Positions 43,204-53,237 of a DNA stretch of 64,000 nucleotides are shown here, piece after piece (the first letter of the stretch is position 1; each line of letters starts with the position of its first letter). Below the pieces are notes generated by a model. It was not told the DNA's origin. It made no database searches and saw only the letters and a program-made list of their open reading frames with translations. The translations under genes were made by a program, and so were the position numbers. The stretch is from the NCBI GenBank assembly GCA_947463785.1, contig CANHRG010000006.1:45389-109388 (forward strand). Direction: 5' to 3'. This DNA comes from Sphingobacteriaceae bacterium. Lineage in GTDB: Bacteria > Bacteroidota > Bacteroidia > Sphingobacteriales > Sphingobacteriaceae.

Positions 43204-43668
43204 ATGGCCGTATTCGAACCTATTCCCTTGAATTTACCCGTTTATCCGCTGCGTTTAAAAGATGAAGCTGGGCTGCGTTGGGTATTTGATGAGGTGCGCA
43301 AAAAATTCTTGGTCCTTACACCCGAAGAATGGGTACGTCAGCATTTGGTTCATTTTTTTATCCAGCAAAAGCAGTTTCCTAAAAGCCTTATTCAATTAGA
43401 AGGTGGATTGAAATACAATGGACTGCAGAAACGCAGTGATATTCTGGTTTTCAATCAGCTTGGAGAAAAGATCCTTTTGGCCGAATGCAAGGCGCCATCA
43501 GTAAAAATTACCCAGGATGTTTTTGATCAGATTGCCCGATACAATTTTGTGCACCGGGTACAATGGCTGTTGGTAAGCAATGGATTGGAGCACTTTTGTT
43601 GCAAACTCGACTGGGAAACAGAAAGCTATCAGTTTTTGCCGGAGCTTCCGCTATTTAGCCAATTATAA
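43204..43668 (+). CDS. Stand-alone HsdR N-terminal-type nuclease fold protein
   Basis: A 154-residue protein matching the type I restriction enzyme R subunit N-terminal domain family (HSDR_N_2). A PD-(D/E)xK-like core is visible: RSDILVFN followed by LLAECKAP, i.e. D...ExK, and then QIARYNFVHRVQWLLVSNG. No helicase, methylase or specificity subunit is present, so it is not a working restriction system. Similar lone proteins are common housekeeping genes in Bacteroidota beside holA and valS. The function is unknown; it may bind or cut DNA. It overlaps the convergent valS gene by 6 bases. Confidence 0.85.
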   Translation: MAVFEPIPLNLPVYPLRLKDEAGLRWVFDEVRKKFLVLTPEEWVRQHLVHFFIQQKQFPKSLIQLEGGLKYNGLQKRSDILVFNQLGEKILLAECKAPSVKITQDVFDQIARYNFVHRVQWLLVSNGLEHFCCKLDWETESYQFLPELPLFSQL

Positions 43669-46284
43669 ACTTGCCAGACTTTCTTTCAGGCTCTGAATTT
43701 TTGCCTCTGCATCTGCCTTTTTCTGCTGCTCATTAGCCACAATTTCCGGCTTGGCATTTTGTACAAAACGTTCATTGCTCAGCTTTGCGCTAACCGATTT
43801 GAGGAAGCCTTCCAGGTATTCTAACTCCTTACTAATGCGTTCTTTTTCAGCCGCTGCATCAATATTGCTACCTAACGGGATGAAAAACTCGTCGGTTCCG
43901 GCTAGGAATGAGGCAGCACCAGCAACTTTTTCACTGGTTTTTGCAAACTCACTAATATTGGCCAGCTTGGCTATCATTGCCTGGTACTTATCAAATTGAA
44001 TGCCTGAATTTACTTTAACATGAAGGCTGAGGGCTTCTTTAGGAGAGATTTGTTTAGTATTACGAACGTTACGAATTTCAGAAACTACCTGCTTTACTAC
44101 TTCCAAATCTTTCAATAAAGCAGCATGTACATTGCCAGCTTTTGGATACTCAGCTACAATACAGCAGTCCAGTTCGGTGCGTTTACCAAACAGTTCATCG
44201 TGCCATAATTCTTCGCTCAGGAATGGCATAAACGGATGAATTAGTTTTAATATCCGTTCAAAAAATGATTTGGTTGCCTCAAAGCTGGTTTTATCGATTG
44301 GCTGCTGATAGGCAGGTTTAACCATTTCCAGGTACCAGGCACAGAAATCGTCCCAAACCAATTTATAAATGCCCATCAATGCATCTGATAATCGATAATT
44401 ATTAAAATCTTCTTCTATTTGGATTAAAGCCTGATTGAAATTGCTCTCGAACCAGTCGATAGCCTGTTGGTTAGGATTAGCTAATGAAGCATCAACTTCC
44501 CATCCTTTTACCAAACGGAAGGCATTCCAGATTTTGTTGGCAAAGTTCCGGCCTTGTTCGCAATAACTCTCGTCGAACATCAAATCGTTACCTGCAGGAG
44601 AACATAGCAGCATACCTACCCGAACGCCATCGGCACCATACTTCTCGATCAACTCAATTGGATCTGGCGAATTGCCTAAAGATTTAGACATTTTACGACC
44701 GATTTTATCCCGAACGATACCCGTTAAATACACATTTTTGAAGGGGGCTTCTCCACGGAATTCATGTCCGGCCATAATCATCCGGGCTACCCAGAAAAAT
44801 AAGATCTCAGGAGCAGTTACTAAATCGTTAGTTGGGTAGTAGTACTTGATATCCGCATTGTTTGGGTCTTCGAAACCGTCGAAAACCGAAATAGGCCACA
44901 ACCAAGACGAGAACCAGGTATCCACCACGTCTTCATCTTGTTTCAGGTCGTTTATATTGATTGTTGCATCAATTTTTTGAGCATCTGCAAAGGCTTCTTC
45001 TTTGGTTTTAGCAATCACAAATTCACCGTTCGGTAAATACCAGGCCGGAATTTGTTGTCCCCACCATAACTGGCGACTAATACACCAATCTTTCACATTT
45101 TCCATCCAATGGCGGTAGGTATTGATGAATTTATCGGGAATCAGTTTTACCTCACCATTTACTATGTATTCCAATGCCGGTTGGGCCATCTCGTCCATTT
45201 TGCAGAACCACTGCATAGAAAGTTTGGGCTCAATTACCGCATCGGTGCGTTCTGAATAACCCAGCTGAGATTTATTGTCTTCAACTTTTTCTAGGTTGCC
45301 GGCTTCCTCGAGCATTACTGCAATTTTTTTGCGGGCTGCAAAGCGGTCTTCGCCAATTAAAATTTCAGCTTTTTCGTTTAGCTTGCCGTCTTCATCCAAA
45401 ATATCAACAACAGGCAATTTGTGTTTAATGCCTAATTCGTAATCGTTCAAATCGTGGGCTGGTGTTACTTTTAAACAACCCGTACCAAAATCCATGGTAA
45501 CGTATTCGTCGGCAATTACCGGTATCTCACGGTTGATTAACGGAATTAAGACTTTTTTACCCACCAAGTGTTGGTAGCGCTCGTCGTTCGGATTTACGCA
45601 AATAGCCGCATCGGCCATAATGGTTTCCGGCCGTGTAGTAGCCACGGTGATGAATTTACCGGCTTCGCCAACAATGGGGTATTTAATGTAGTGTAATTTC
45701 TGATTAACCTCTTTACGAATCACTTCTTCATCAGAAACTGCCGTTTTGCCTTGCGGATCCCAATTCACCATACGAACCCCACGATAGATCCAGCCTTTTT
45801 TATACAGATGAATAAAAGTATCGATTACAGCTTCTGAGAGCGACTCTTCCATGGTAAAACGGGTGCGGTCCCAATCGCAGGAAGCGCCTAGTTTTTCCAG
45901 TTGTTTTAGAATAATGCCTCCGTATTTGTCTTTCCACTCGTAGGCATAGTTTAGGAATTCTTCCCTGCTTAAATCTTTCTTGTTAATCCCTTTTTCTTTC
46001 AGCATGGCCACCACTTTGGCCTCCGTAGCAATAGAGGCGTGGTCGGTTCCGGGTACCCAGCAGGCATTTTTGCCCTGCATACGGGCACGTCGAATAAGTA
46101 CGTCTTGAATGGTATTGTTCAACATGTGGCCCATGTGCAGTACGCCGGTAACGTTTGGCGGTGGAATGACGATGGTATACGGCTCACGCTCATCAGGTAC
46201 CGAACGGAAAAACTTCTTCTCCATCCAATAGCTGTACCACTTGTCTTCTGCTTCTTTAGGGTTGTATGTTTTAGAAATACTCAT
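43663..46284 (-). CDS. valS: Valyl-tRNA synthetase
   Basis: An 873-residue class Ia aminoacyl-tRNA synthetase. The HIGH-type motif HMGHML (in PPNVTGVLHMGHML) is at about residue 48, CP1 editing-domain motifs include TTRPETIMADAA, and the KMSKS motif is in GRKMSKSLGNS at about 530. The anticodon-binding domain and a C-terminal coiled coil (residues about 810-873, rich in Glu/Lys/Ala) complete the family layout. The start MSISKTYNPKEAEDKWYSYW is typical. A -7 element lies 24 bases upstream. The end overlaps the HsdR-N-like gene by 6 bases. Confidence 0.98.
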   Translation of the reverse strand: MSISKTYNPKEAEDKWYSYWMEKKFFRSVPDEREPYTIVIPPPNVTGVLHMGHMLNNTIQDVLIRRARMQGKNACWVPGTDHASIATEAKVVAMLKEKGINKKDLSREEFLNYAYEWKDKYGGIILKQLEKLGASCDWDRTRFTMEESLSEAVIDTFIHLYKKGWIYRGVRMVNWDPQGKTAVSDEEVIRKEVNQKLHYIKYPIVGEAGKFITVATTRPETIMADAAICVNPNDERYQHLVGKKVLIPLINREIPVIADEYVTMDFGTGCLKVTPAHDLNDYELGIKHKLPVVDILDEDGKLNEKAEILIGEDRFAARKKIAVMLEEAGNLEKVEDNKSQLGYSERTDAVIEPKLSMQWFCKMDEMAQPALEYIVNGEVKLIPDKFINTYRHWMENVKDWCISRQLWWGQQIPAWYLPNGEFVIAKTKEEAFADAQKIDATININDLKQDEDVVDTWFSSWLWPISVFDGFEDPNNADIKYYYPTNDLVTAPEILFFWVARMIMAGHEFRGEAPFKNVYLTGIVRDKIGRKMSKSLGNSPDPIELIEKYGADGVRVGMLLCSPAGNDLMFDESYCEQGRNFANKIWNAFRLVKGWEVDASLANPNQQAIDWFESNFNQALIQIEEDFNNYRLSDALMGIYKLVWDDFCAWYLEMVKPAYQQPIDKTSFEATKSFFERILKLIHPFMPFLSEELWHDELFGKRTELDCCIVAEYPKAGNVHAALLKDLEVVKQVVSEIRNVRNTKQISPKEALSLHVKVNSGIQFDKYQAMIAKLANISEFAKTSEKVAGAASFLAGTDEFFIPLGSNIDAAAEKERISKELEYLEGFLKSVSAKLSNERFVQNAKPEIVANEQQKKADAEAKIQSLKESLASL

Positions 46285-46307
46285 GCTCCTGTAAAATTCT
46301 GAAAGGG

Positions 46308-46315
46308 CAAAAATA
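46308..46315 (-). promoter_or_regulatory. Candidate -7 element of valS
   Basis: The minus strand reads TATTTTTG, an exact TAnnTTTG, 23 bases before the valS ATG at 46284. Confidence 0.45.
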
Positions 46316-46452
46316 GCGTTTCAATAGTAAATTTTCGCATCTTCTTGCTAGCTAATACCTTCAGATTTTTTATGTAACATCATTTTTAACTAAAATTATC
46401 CCTATAAAGATGTTTTAAGCTTATCTTCATTGTTCAAAAATTCTTAAACACC

Positions 46453-48504
46453 ATGAAATCAATTTATTTACGTCCATTGCTTTTGGGCTTCACCTTATCT
46501 TGGGCTTTGAGTGTTCAAGCTCAGCACGACTCTCCTAAGAGTACGCCTATGAAATTTATTGACCGGTCTAACATGGATCTTAGTGTTAAACCTGGAGTAG
46601 ATTTTTATCGTTACGCCAGTGGAAGCTGGATTAAAAACAATCCAGTTCCAGCCAAAGAAACCCGTTGGGGTAGTTTCAATATGCTTCGCGATTTTAACAT
46701 CAATGCGGTTAAAAACATTTTAGACGAAGCTGCAAAAGATAAAACAGCTTTGCCTGGTTCTGTGAAGAAACGTGTTGGCGATTTTTACGCTGCCGGTATG
46801 GATAGTGTGACCATTGATAAATTGGGTTATAGCCCGATTGCACCAGAGCTTACGCGTTTAACTAGTCTTACTGATTTAAACGGAGTGATAAACGAGGTGG
46901 CTACAATGCGTACCCGTGGCTTAGGGTCGCCTTTATTCGGTTTTTCTGTTGGCCAGGATCGTAAAGAGGCCACTAAGATTATTGCCCAGCTGAGCCAGGG
47001 TGGAACTACCTTGCCAGATCGCGATTATTATTTAAAATCCGATGCTAGAAGCCTGAAAATACAAGAGGCTTACAAAGCCTACATTAGCAAACTGTTTACC
47101 TTAAGTGGTACCGCTGAAGCCCAGGCAAAGAAAAATGCAGAGATCATTTTTGCAATTGAAAAGTCACTTGCCAATGCGCAAATGAGCCGTGTTGAAATGC
47201 GTGATCCGTACAAAACCTACAATAAATTCGCGATAGCTGATTTAGCTAAAACGACTTCTAACTTAGATTGGACCGCACTTCTGCCTAAAATGAAGGTAAA
47301 TGGTCAGGATTCTGTTTTGGTGAATTCACCTAAATTTTTCACTGAGTTAAATACCTTATTGTCTGCAACTCCTGTTAACGACTGGAAAACCTATCTAGAG
47401 TGGAACGTTTTGAAAGGTGCAGCACCGTACCTGAGCACTCCTTTTGTAGACGCTAGTTTTGCTTTCAATCAGGTGTTAACGGGTCAGAAAGTACAAACTC
47501 CGCGTTGGCAGCGTATGTCGCAATTGACCGACGGAACCTTAGGTGAATTGTTGGGTCAATTGTATGTAGAGAAACATTTCAAGCCTGAGGCTAAGGCCCG
47601 AATGCAGGAACTAATTGCCAATTTGATTAAGGCCTATGAAATTCGTATCAAGAATTTAGATTGGATGAGTGCAGAAACTAAAGTGAAAGCTTTAGAAAAA
47701 TTACATGCATTTACTCCAAAAATTGCATATCCGGATAAATGGAAAAATTACGATGGTTTAGAAGTTAGCCGAGATAATTTCTTGCAAAACCTGCGTAATG
47801 CATCCACTTTTGGGTATACCGAAATGGTTAACCAATTGGGTAAACCGGTTGATAAAAGCCGCTGGGGTATGACTCCTCCAACAGTAAATGCGTATTACAA
47901 TCCGGTATTGAATGAGATTGTATTCCCTGCCGGTATCTTGCAATTCCCATTCTTTGATCCAAATGCAGACGATGCCTTGAATTATGGTGGCATTGGTGCA
48001 GTTATTGGTCATGAAATTTCGCATGGTTTTGATGACTCAGGCAGCCAGTACGATAAAGATGGTAACTTGAAAAACTGGTGGACTGCTGAAGATTTGGCTA
48101 AGTTTAAAGCTAAAGCTAAAGCCTTGCAAGAGCAATACGATGCCTACACCGTGTTAGATTCTATTCATGTGAATGGTAAATTGACCTTGGGTGAGAATAT
48201 TGGCGATTTGGGTGGTTTAAATGCGGCTTACGAGGCTTTCAAGATGACTAAACAAGGTCAGTCAACTGAGCGTATCGATGGCTTTACCCCAGATCAGCGC
48301 TTCTTCTTGGCTTGGGCTCAGGTTTGGAGAGGAAACATTTTGCCTGAAAGTGCAGCTCAGCTAATTGTTACCGATCCACATTCACCTGGTGAATATCGTA
48401 CCATCGGTGCTCCGGTAAATATGGATGCTTGGTATAAGGCCTTTAACATTCAGCCTGGAGATAAATTGTATAAAAAACCAGAAGATCGAATCAAGATCTG
48501 GTAA
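46453..48504 (+). CDS. M13-family metalloendopeptidase (PepO/neprilysin-like)
   Basis: A 683-residue secreted zinc peptidase with a signal peptide (cut after SVQAQ). The N-terminal M13_N region starts with RSNMDLSVKPGVDFYRYASGSWI. The catalytic part has VNAYYNPVLNEIVFPAGILQ, the zinc site HEISHGFDD (in AVIGHEISH), the third ligand in GENIGDLGGL and the C-terminal substrate region ending in RIKIW. Neprilysin-like enzymes cut short peptides, here in the periplasm or outside. It has a strong downstream terminator and stands alone between valS and mnmD. Confidence 0.95.
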   Translation: MKSIYLRPLLLGFTLSWALSVQAQHDSPKSTPMKFIDRSNMDLSVKPGVDFYRYASGSWIKNNPVPAKETRWGSFNMLRDFNINAVKNILDEAAKDKTALPGSVKKRVGDFYAAGMDSVTIDKLGYSPIAPELTRLTSLTDLNGVINEVATMRTRGLGSPLFGFSVGQDRKEATKIIAQLSQGGTTLPDRDYYLKSDARSLKIQEAYKAYISKLFTLSGTAEAQAKKNAEIIFAIEKSLANAQMSRVEMRDPYKTYNKFAIADLAKTTSNLDWTALLPKMKVNGQDSVLVNSPKFFTELNTLLSATPVNDWKTYLEWNVLKGAAPYLSTPFVDASFAFNQVLTGQKVQTPRWQRMSQLTDGTLGELLGQLYVEKHFKPEAKARMQELIANLIKAYEIRIKNLDWMSAETKVKALEKLHAFTPKIAYPDKWKNYDGLEVSRDNFLQNLRNASTFGYTEMVNQLGKPVDKSRWGMTPPTVNAYYNPVLNEIVFPAGILQFPFFDPNADDALNYGGIGAVIGHEISHGFDDSGSQYDKDGNLKNWWTAEDLAKFKAKAKALQEQYDAYTVLDSIHVNGKLTLGENIGDLGGLNAAYEAFKMTKQGQSTERIDGFTPDQRFFLAWAQVWRGNILPESAAQLIVTDPHSPGEYRTIGAPVNMDAWYKAFNIQPGDKLYKKPEDRIKIW

Positions 48505-48519
48505 TCTCAATCTTATTTT

Positions 48520-48553
48520 AATGCGCCTTCTTCTGTAACGAGGAAGGCGCATT
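48520..48553 (+). terminator. Terminator after the M13 peptidase gene
   Basis: A perfect 11-bp stem AATGCGCCTTC (48520-48530) with GAAGGCGCATT (48543-48553), followed by TTTATTTG. It lies 15 bases after the stop at 48504. Confidence 0.93.
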
Positions 48554-48557
48554 TTTA

Positions 48558-48579
48558 TTTGTTTTGAAGACTATCTTTG
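48558..48579 (+). promoter_or_regulatory. Candidate promoter of mnmD
   Basis: The -7 element TATCTTTG (48572-48579) matches TAnnTTTG. A TTTG (48558-48561) lies upstream, with a rather short spacing of 10 bases. The ATG is at 48597. Confidence 0.45.
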
Positions 48580-48596
48580 TCAAATAATCGCTAATT

Positions 48597-49271
48597 ATGA
48601 CCGATCTGACTTGGGTTCGAACTGGAGATGGTTCTCAAACACTATTTCATCCCGAAATAGGAGAGCACTACCATTCTAAACACGGTGCTTTGCAAGAGAG
48701 CAGACATGTATTCCTAGGTTCAGGATTGATCCATTATTTGGAGCAAAATTCCACGAAATCGGCGAGCATTTTAGAAGTGGGTTTGGGAACAGGACTTAAT
48801 TTTCTGTTGAGTTTTGATTATGCTAAAAAAGAGGATATCACCCTTCAATACACCTCGATAGAGGCCTATCCACTCCCCTTAAAGCTTATTGCGAATACGG
48901 GTTACGATGCATTTGTTGCTACGGATACCTGGCAGCAATTCCTGGAGAGCTATGAATCTGCTTTGCTAAGTCCAGTGCAACCCACCCATAAATGTACATT
49001 GGCAATTGATACCCGAATGCTGATGGAGTTTGATACAGACCACTTTTTCGATGTGGTTTATTTCGATGCATTTGCCGCAATACATCAGCCTGAAATGTGG
49101 ACTACTGAAGCTTTGGAGCGAGTTTGCCGCTATGTAAAGCCGGGTGGTGTTTTTGTGACGTATGCCATTACCGGGAATTTGAAACGCAGCATGAAATCGT
49201 TGGGATTTTCAATTGAGAAAGCTCCGGGTGCGCCTGGGAAACGCGAAATGCTCAGGGCTACGAAGATTTAG
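48597..49271 (+). CDS. mnmD: tRNA 5-methylaminomethyl-2-thiouridine methyltransferase MnmD
   Basis: A 224-residue SAM-dependent methyltransferase matching the MnmC1/MnmD domain, which makes the last methylation of mnm5s2U34 in tRNAs for Glu, Lys and Gln. The SAM motif is [15 protein letters not shown] (about 60-75), and the catalytic region [22 protein letters not shown] and the C-terminal [14 protein letters not shown] are diagnostic. The oxidase domain MnmC2, fused in E. coli, is absent, as in many other bacteria. Its stop overlaps that of the convergent DUF5103 gene by 4 bases (TTAG). Confidence 0.94.
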   Translation: MTDLTWVRTGDGSQTLFHPEIGEHYHSKHGALQESRHVFLGSGLIHYLEQNSTKSASILEVGLGTGLNFLLSFDYAKKEDITLQYTSIEAYPLPLKLIANTGYDAFVATDTWQQFLESYESALLSPVQPTHKCTLAIDTRMLMEFDTDHFFDVVYFDAFAAIHQPEMWTTEALERVCRYVKPGGVFVTYAITGNLKRSMKSLGFSIEKAPGAPGKREMLRATKI

Positions 49272-50566
49272 CGTCTGGCTGAATTGATTTGAGTAAACCC
49301 AACTAATTCATCCCATCTGGCTCCAGGCTTACGATAATACACCAAGATTTGATAATCATTTTCGGTTTCAAAATGTGAGCCCTCAAATCGTGCAAAATCT
49401 TTTTCACCATTATGAGGCACCCAAATGTATTGATAATCGTAAAGTCCTTGCTTTAGCAATGCAGAACCGGTGAATTTCCGTTCAGCTTCTTTATACGTCA
49501 ATTTGTATTCTTCTCTTAACTGAAAATCATTAAACGCACCAATAACATACACTGAGCCTTCTTCTTTTGGTTTAGGTGTGTTCAAACTGAATGTTATCCA
49601 GGCGTAGTCTGCATCGGTTCGGTCGTTTCTGCCATCCTGATTGCGAATAAAAAATGCGCCATTTTCATCAAACGTGAAGCTATAGGCACCGCCATTTGCC
49701 GATAGTTCTGTTCGAAGTTGAACCAGATTTAGGCTATCGAGTTTGATAGTAGAAATACTTTCTGATTTAAAGCGAAACGTGCGGGTATCAAATCTTCTGA
49801 ATTCATTGAGCCCTTTGAAATCAAACGTGAGGATGTCGTTGTAGATTAATTGTGCTGTACGAATCAATGCAGGGCGTTCAGATTGCTGAGCGATATCTTC
49901 ACGAGCATTCTGAAAAACACGGCATTTAACATCCAGGTTGGGGTTTTGGATGCTTGTACTTCCAGTGTTGATGATGAAATTCACTTTTTGATTTTCATCT
50001 CTGTAATTCATCATATTGGAGCGGCTAATCTCGCCCGTAACACTAAAAATCGGATTCAAAACGTAGAGTTTTCGTGTAATTAAGAGTTTACGTTGATCGG
50101 AGTCTTCGTAAACCTTTAACAAGTAATTCCCAGAGATTTTTGGCTTAATGCTCAGGTTGGGAATATTGAATTCGTAATGGGTATAGTTTTGAAGTGTATT
50201 GAATGAGTTTCGGTAATCGTTAATGCGTTCTTCCGGAAAACTTTCTAAATACTCGATAGGTGAGAGGCGACTACTTTTCCAGTCTGAGTCGCAATGCTCC
50301 AGCGTGTAAAAGATATTCCGATTTCCGGCTCTCAAATCATCAAATGCCAGCCGAATGGTTTCATCGCTACCCAAGGTATATACCGGAAACGAAGCTTCTT
50401 TTTTACGGTTGTGAAATTCAACAGATTTGATCTCGGGTATGTAGACCCAATTGGCATATCGCAATTCTTGTTCGGGAGCCTGCTGAATTACGGTTCGTTG
50501 TTTCTTTTGACCAAAAACGAAGACGCTGGTGCAACATAAAAACGTAATCAGCACTAATTTTTTCAT
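49268..50566 (-). CDS. DUF5103 family secreted protein
   Basis: A 432-residue protein with a signal peptide ([20 protein letters not shown]). The body is beta-rich and matches the Bacteroidota family DUF5103: [52 protein letters not shown], then [12 protein letters not shown] and YDYQYIWV near the C-terminus, which resemble an E-set/carbohydrate-binding fold. The function is unknown. The Met at 50566 is chosen as start because it gives the signal peptide and overlaps the ABC-F stop in TGATG. The 14 upstream codons in frame lie inside the ABC-F gene. Translational coupling to the ABC-F gene is likely. Confidence 0.85.
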   Translation of the reverse strand: MKKLVLITFLCCTSVFVFGQKKQRTVIQQAPEQELRYANWVYIPEIKSVEFHNRKKEASFPVYTLGSDETIRLAFDDLRAGNRNIFYTLEHCDSDWKSSRLSPIEYLESFPEERINDYRNSFNTLQNYTHYEFNIPNLSIKPKISGNYLLKVYEDSDQRKLLITRKLYVLNPIFSVTGEISRSNMMNYRDENQKVNFIINTGSTSIQNPNLDVKCRVFQNAREDIAQQSERPALIRTAQLIYNDILTFDFKGLNEFRRFDTRTFRFKSESISTIKLDSLNLVQLRTELSANGGAYSFTFDENGAFFIRNQDGRNDRTDADYAWITFSLNTPKPKEEGSVYVIGAFNDFQLREEYKLTYKEAERKFTGSALLKQGLYDYQYIWVPHNGEKDFARFEGSHFETENDYQILVYYRKPGARWDELVGFTQINSARR

Positions 50567-52476
50567 CAGGATTCGAGTTCCATTATTTTTTCGGCCAATT
50601 CTTCCCAACTTTTTTGTCTTCCAATCAGTGCTTCCTTCAGCTCTTGATAACGTTCATTGGCTGTCGAAAGTTTTTCTGAATCGCTATAAATTTCAGGTTT
50701 ACTTAATTCGTCTTCAGCATTCTGAACAGATTTTTCCAATTCAGCAATTTCGGCTTCTAAGCTCTGCAAAGTTTGATTTAATTTTTTCAACTCTTTGTTT
50801 TTGTCTTGGTTTTCAGGCTGAGGTTTCGATTCTTTTTTCTCCTCTTTTACTGCGCCCGACTGGTTCGGTTTAGGCACACTTCTTTTCGAATTCCATTCCT
50901 CGTATTCGGCATAAGTACCAGGATATTCTTTGATCTGCTGATCTTCGATAAACCAAATTTTATTGGCCACATTGTCTAGTAAATACCGATCGTGAGAAAC
51001 TACAATAAACGTGCCTTCGTATTGTTTTAATGCTTGGATGAGGATGTTTACCGATTGAATATCGAGGTGGTTGGTGGGCTCATCCAAAATCAAGAAATTG
51101 GCATCGGCTGTTAAGGCTTTTGCTAAAGCTACCCGAGATTTCTCTCCTCCGGATAATACCCGAATTTTTTTGAACACATCATCTCCACTAAATAAGAAGC
51201 AACCCAAAATAGAACGAAGCTCGGTTTCGGTATGCTTTGGAGCGAAGGCCTGCAATTCATTCAGAATAGTGTTTTCCAGGTGCAGCGCCTCCAATTGATG
51301 CTGGGCAAAGAAGGTTTGTGTAACGTTATGTCCGCTTTCACAAAGTCCTTCAAATTGTTTATCAGCTCTTGCTGCAATTCGTAACAAGGTTGATTTTCCT
51401 CGGCCATTGGCACCAATCAGAGCAATTTTGTCACCCTTTTCAATAATTCCGTGTGCATCTTTCAAGATTGGAACCCCAGGGTAGGCTTTGGTAATGTGCT
51501 CCAGGCGTACCACATGCCTTCCGGATTGTTTGCTAAACTTGAAACTGAAGTTTACCGTTGGATTATCGTCATCTACATCGTCAACTCGATCCATACGCTC
51601 CAACGCTTTGATACGAGATTGTACCATTTTTGCTTTACTGGCTTTGGCTCTAAAACGTTCAATTAATCGCTCTTCTTGCTTGATTTTGGCTTGCTGATTT
51701 TTGAATTGGCCGCTTTGAATCTCTTCACGTAGGCTTTTTTCTTCTAAATAAAAACTGTAATTACCTGCATATGGAGTTAGCTTTCCTTTCCGTGACTCGA
51801 CTATGCGGTTTACGACGCGGTCTAAGAAATAACGGTCGTGTGAAACGATAACAATTGCGCCTTCGAAAGCCTGTAAATAACTTTCCAGCCATTTGATGGA
51901 GGGTAAATCCAAGTGGTTGGTTGGCTCATCCAGCAGTAGAATATCTGGGTTTTGCAATAAAATTTTTGCCAAAATAACCCGCATGCGCCAACCTCCTGAA
52001 AATTCGGAAAGCTGACGATGTGTATCGGCTTCAGAAAATCCTAAACCAGCTAAAATTTCGTGTGCCCGGTATTCAATATTGTAGCCGTCAAGTGCTTCAA
52101 ATTCGTGTTGTTTATCACTCAATTTGTGCAATAAATCATCCGAATAGTCGGTTTCAAGCTTTTTTAACAGGCTTTCAATTTCTGTATGTAACTGGTTTTG
52201 GCGTTCAAAGGCCTCCATGGCCACATGAAGAATGGTATTGTCTGCCTGCGATGAAAGTAAATCCTGATTCAGATAGCCTATTTTAAGGTCTTTGGCCATT
52301 GAAATGGTGCCACCGGTGGGCGTATAATCACCAACAATCAGTTTTAAGAGTGTGGTTTTTCCTGTACCGTTAGCGCCGATTAATCCAGTTTTTTCTCCAG
52401 GTTTGATGTGCCAATTAGCTTCATCATACAAAGCTCTGGAGCCGATCTCGAAAGTTAGGTTATTGATTGCTATCAT
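50566..52476 (-). CDS. ABC-F family ATPase
   Basis: A 636-residue soluble protein with two ABC domains and no membrane segment, so an ABC-F translation factor rather than a transporter. Walker A motifs are GANGTGKTT (about 37-45) and GANGRGKST (about 345); signatures are EFSGGWRMR and LSGGEKSR; both Walker B glutamates are in [10 protein letters not shown] and [10 protein letters not shown]. The linker is charged, and the C-terminal tail (about 530-636) is a coiled coil, as in the Uup/YheS-like type. The start [12 protein letters not shown] is chosen because a -7 element sits inside the longer frame. It overlaps the DUF5103 start by 1 base. The exact ribosomal role cannot be told. Confidence 0.92.
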   Translation of the reverse strand: MIAINNLTFEIGSRALYDEANWHIKPGEKTGLIGANGTGKTTLLKLIVGDYTPTGGTISMAKDLKIGYLNQDLLSSQADNTILHVAMEAFERQNQLHTEIESLLKKLETDYSDDLLHKLSDKQHEFEALDGYNIEYRAHEILAGLGFSEADTHRQLSEFSGGWRMRVILAKILLQNPDILLLDEPTNHLDLPSIKWLESYLQAFEGAIVIVSHDRYFLDRVVNRIVESRKGKLTPYAGNYSFYLEEKSLREEIQSGQFKNQQAKIKQEERLIERFRAKASKAKMVQSRIKALERMDRVDDVDDDNPTVNFSFKFSKQSGRHVVRLEHITKAYPGVPILKDAHGIIEKGDKIALIGANGRGKSTLLRIAARADKQFEGLCESGHNVTQTFFAQHQLEALHLENTILNELQAFAPKHTETELRSILGCFLFSGDDVFKKIRVLSGGEKSRVALAKALTADANFLILDEPTNHLDIQSVNILIQALKQYEGTFIVVSHDRYLLDNVANKIWFIEDQQIKEYPGTYAEYEEWNSKRSVPKPNQSGAVKEEKKESKPQPENQDKNKELKKLNQTLQSLEAEIAELEKSVQNAEDELSKPEIYSDSEKLSTANERYQELKEALIGRQKSWEELAEKIMELES

Positions 52477-52482
52477 GAGCTG

Positions 52483-52490
52483 CAAAAGTA
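52483..52490 (-). promoter_or_regulatory. Candidate -7 element of the ABC-F gene
   Basis: The minus strand reads TACTTTTG, an exact TAnnTTTG, 6 bases before the ATG at 52476. It decides for that start over the upstream one at 52506. Confidence 0.5.
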
Positions 52491-52518
52491 CTAAAAAACA
52501 GCTCAATTTTACCTTAAT

Positions 52519-53139
52519 TTAAGCTTTTCGCTTTTTGTGTAATGCTTTGTTTAATTTCCAATTGAGGTAAGCTGTACCTGAACCTAATAAGGCCCCTGCC
52601 AGCACATCGCTGGGGTAATGAACACCTAAATACATTCTGGAATAGCCTATTGACGCAGCATAGGTGTATGCAGGAACTACAACATACCATCTGTGATACA
52701 TTAAACTAATTGATGTAGCAGTTGAAAATGCAGAAGAAGTATGCCCAGAGGGAAATGAATAACTACCTGCTTCGCTTTTTTTATAGATTAAATCAGGGTA
52801 GACCTCAAAAGGGCGTGCTCGTTTATTGCTAACCTTCACTATTTGTGTAATGATTCCGTTGCTAAGACAGCAGATTCCCATGTAAATCCCATTTTTTAAT
52901 GTATTTGGGTCTTTTTTAAGTATTCCTGTTGTAACGAGTCCCAGCGGAATTCCGGTATCTATCCAGCTAGCGTGGCTTGTTATAAACTCCCAGCGTTTAT
53001 CAGGTCCCGGTGCAGGAGGCCCGTTTAACTTATCTAGTAGCCGTAGATCCCAGTTTTGAGCTTTTATTGAACTGATGTTTACGAACAAAGCAATAAATAA
53101 ACTGATTGCCAAATGAGTTTTGTTGAAATACTTTTTCAC
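52519..53139 (-). CDS. PAP2-family phosphatase, exported
   Basis: A 206-residue type 2 phosphatidic acid phosphatase-like protein with an N-terminal signal sequence (cut near SIKAQ). The three phosphatase motifs are present: KxxxxxxRP in KVSNKRARP (about 113-121), PSGH in SFPSGHTSSAF (about 137-147), and SRxxxGxHxxxD in SRMYLGVHYPSDV (about 173-185). Substrates in this fold include phosphatidate, undecaprenyl diphosphate and lipid A phosphates; the target here is not known. It is followed after 42 bases by the ABC-F gene. A second PAP2 gene lies at 63490. Confidence 0.93.
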   Translation of the reverse strand: MKKYFNKTHLAISLFIALFVNISSIKAQNWDLRLLDKLNGPPAPGPDKRWEFITSHASWIDTGIPLGLVTTGILKKDPNTLKNGIYMGICCLSNGIITQIVKVSNKRARPFEVYPDLIYKKSEAGSYSFPSGHTSSAFSTATSISLMYHRWYVVVPAYTYAASIGYSRMYLGVHYPSDVLAGALLGSGTAYLNWKLNKALHKKRKA

Positions 53140-53237
53140 GAGTTGTAGGTTTTATTACTATAAACAGTTATTGTTGAAACTTATTATTGTTCTCTACGTT
53201 CTGTGAGAATATTTCTTAAAACTTCTATTTTTACACC

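Noticed and set aside
43204..43668. Type I restriction-modification or defence system
   Set aside because: Only an HsdR-N-like domain is present; there are no helicase, methylase or specificity genes and the neighbours are housekeeping genes.
50567..50608. 14-codon extension of the DUF5103 protein
   Set aside because: It lies inside the ABC-F gene and precedes a proper signal peptide that starts at 50566.
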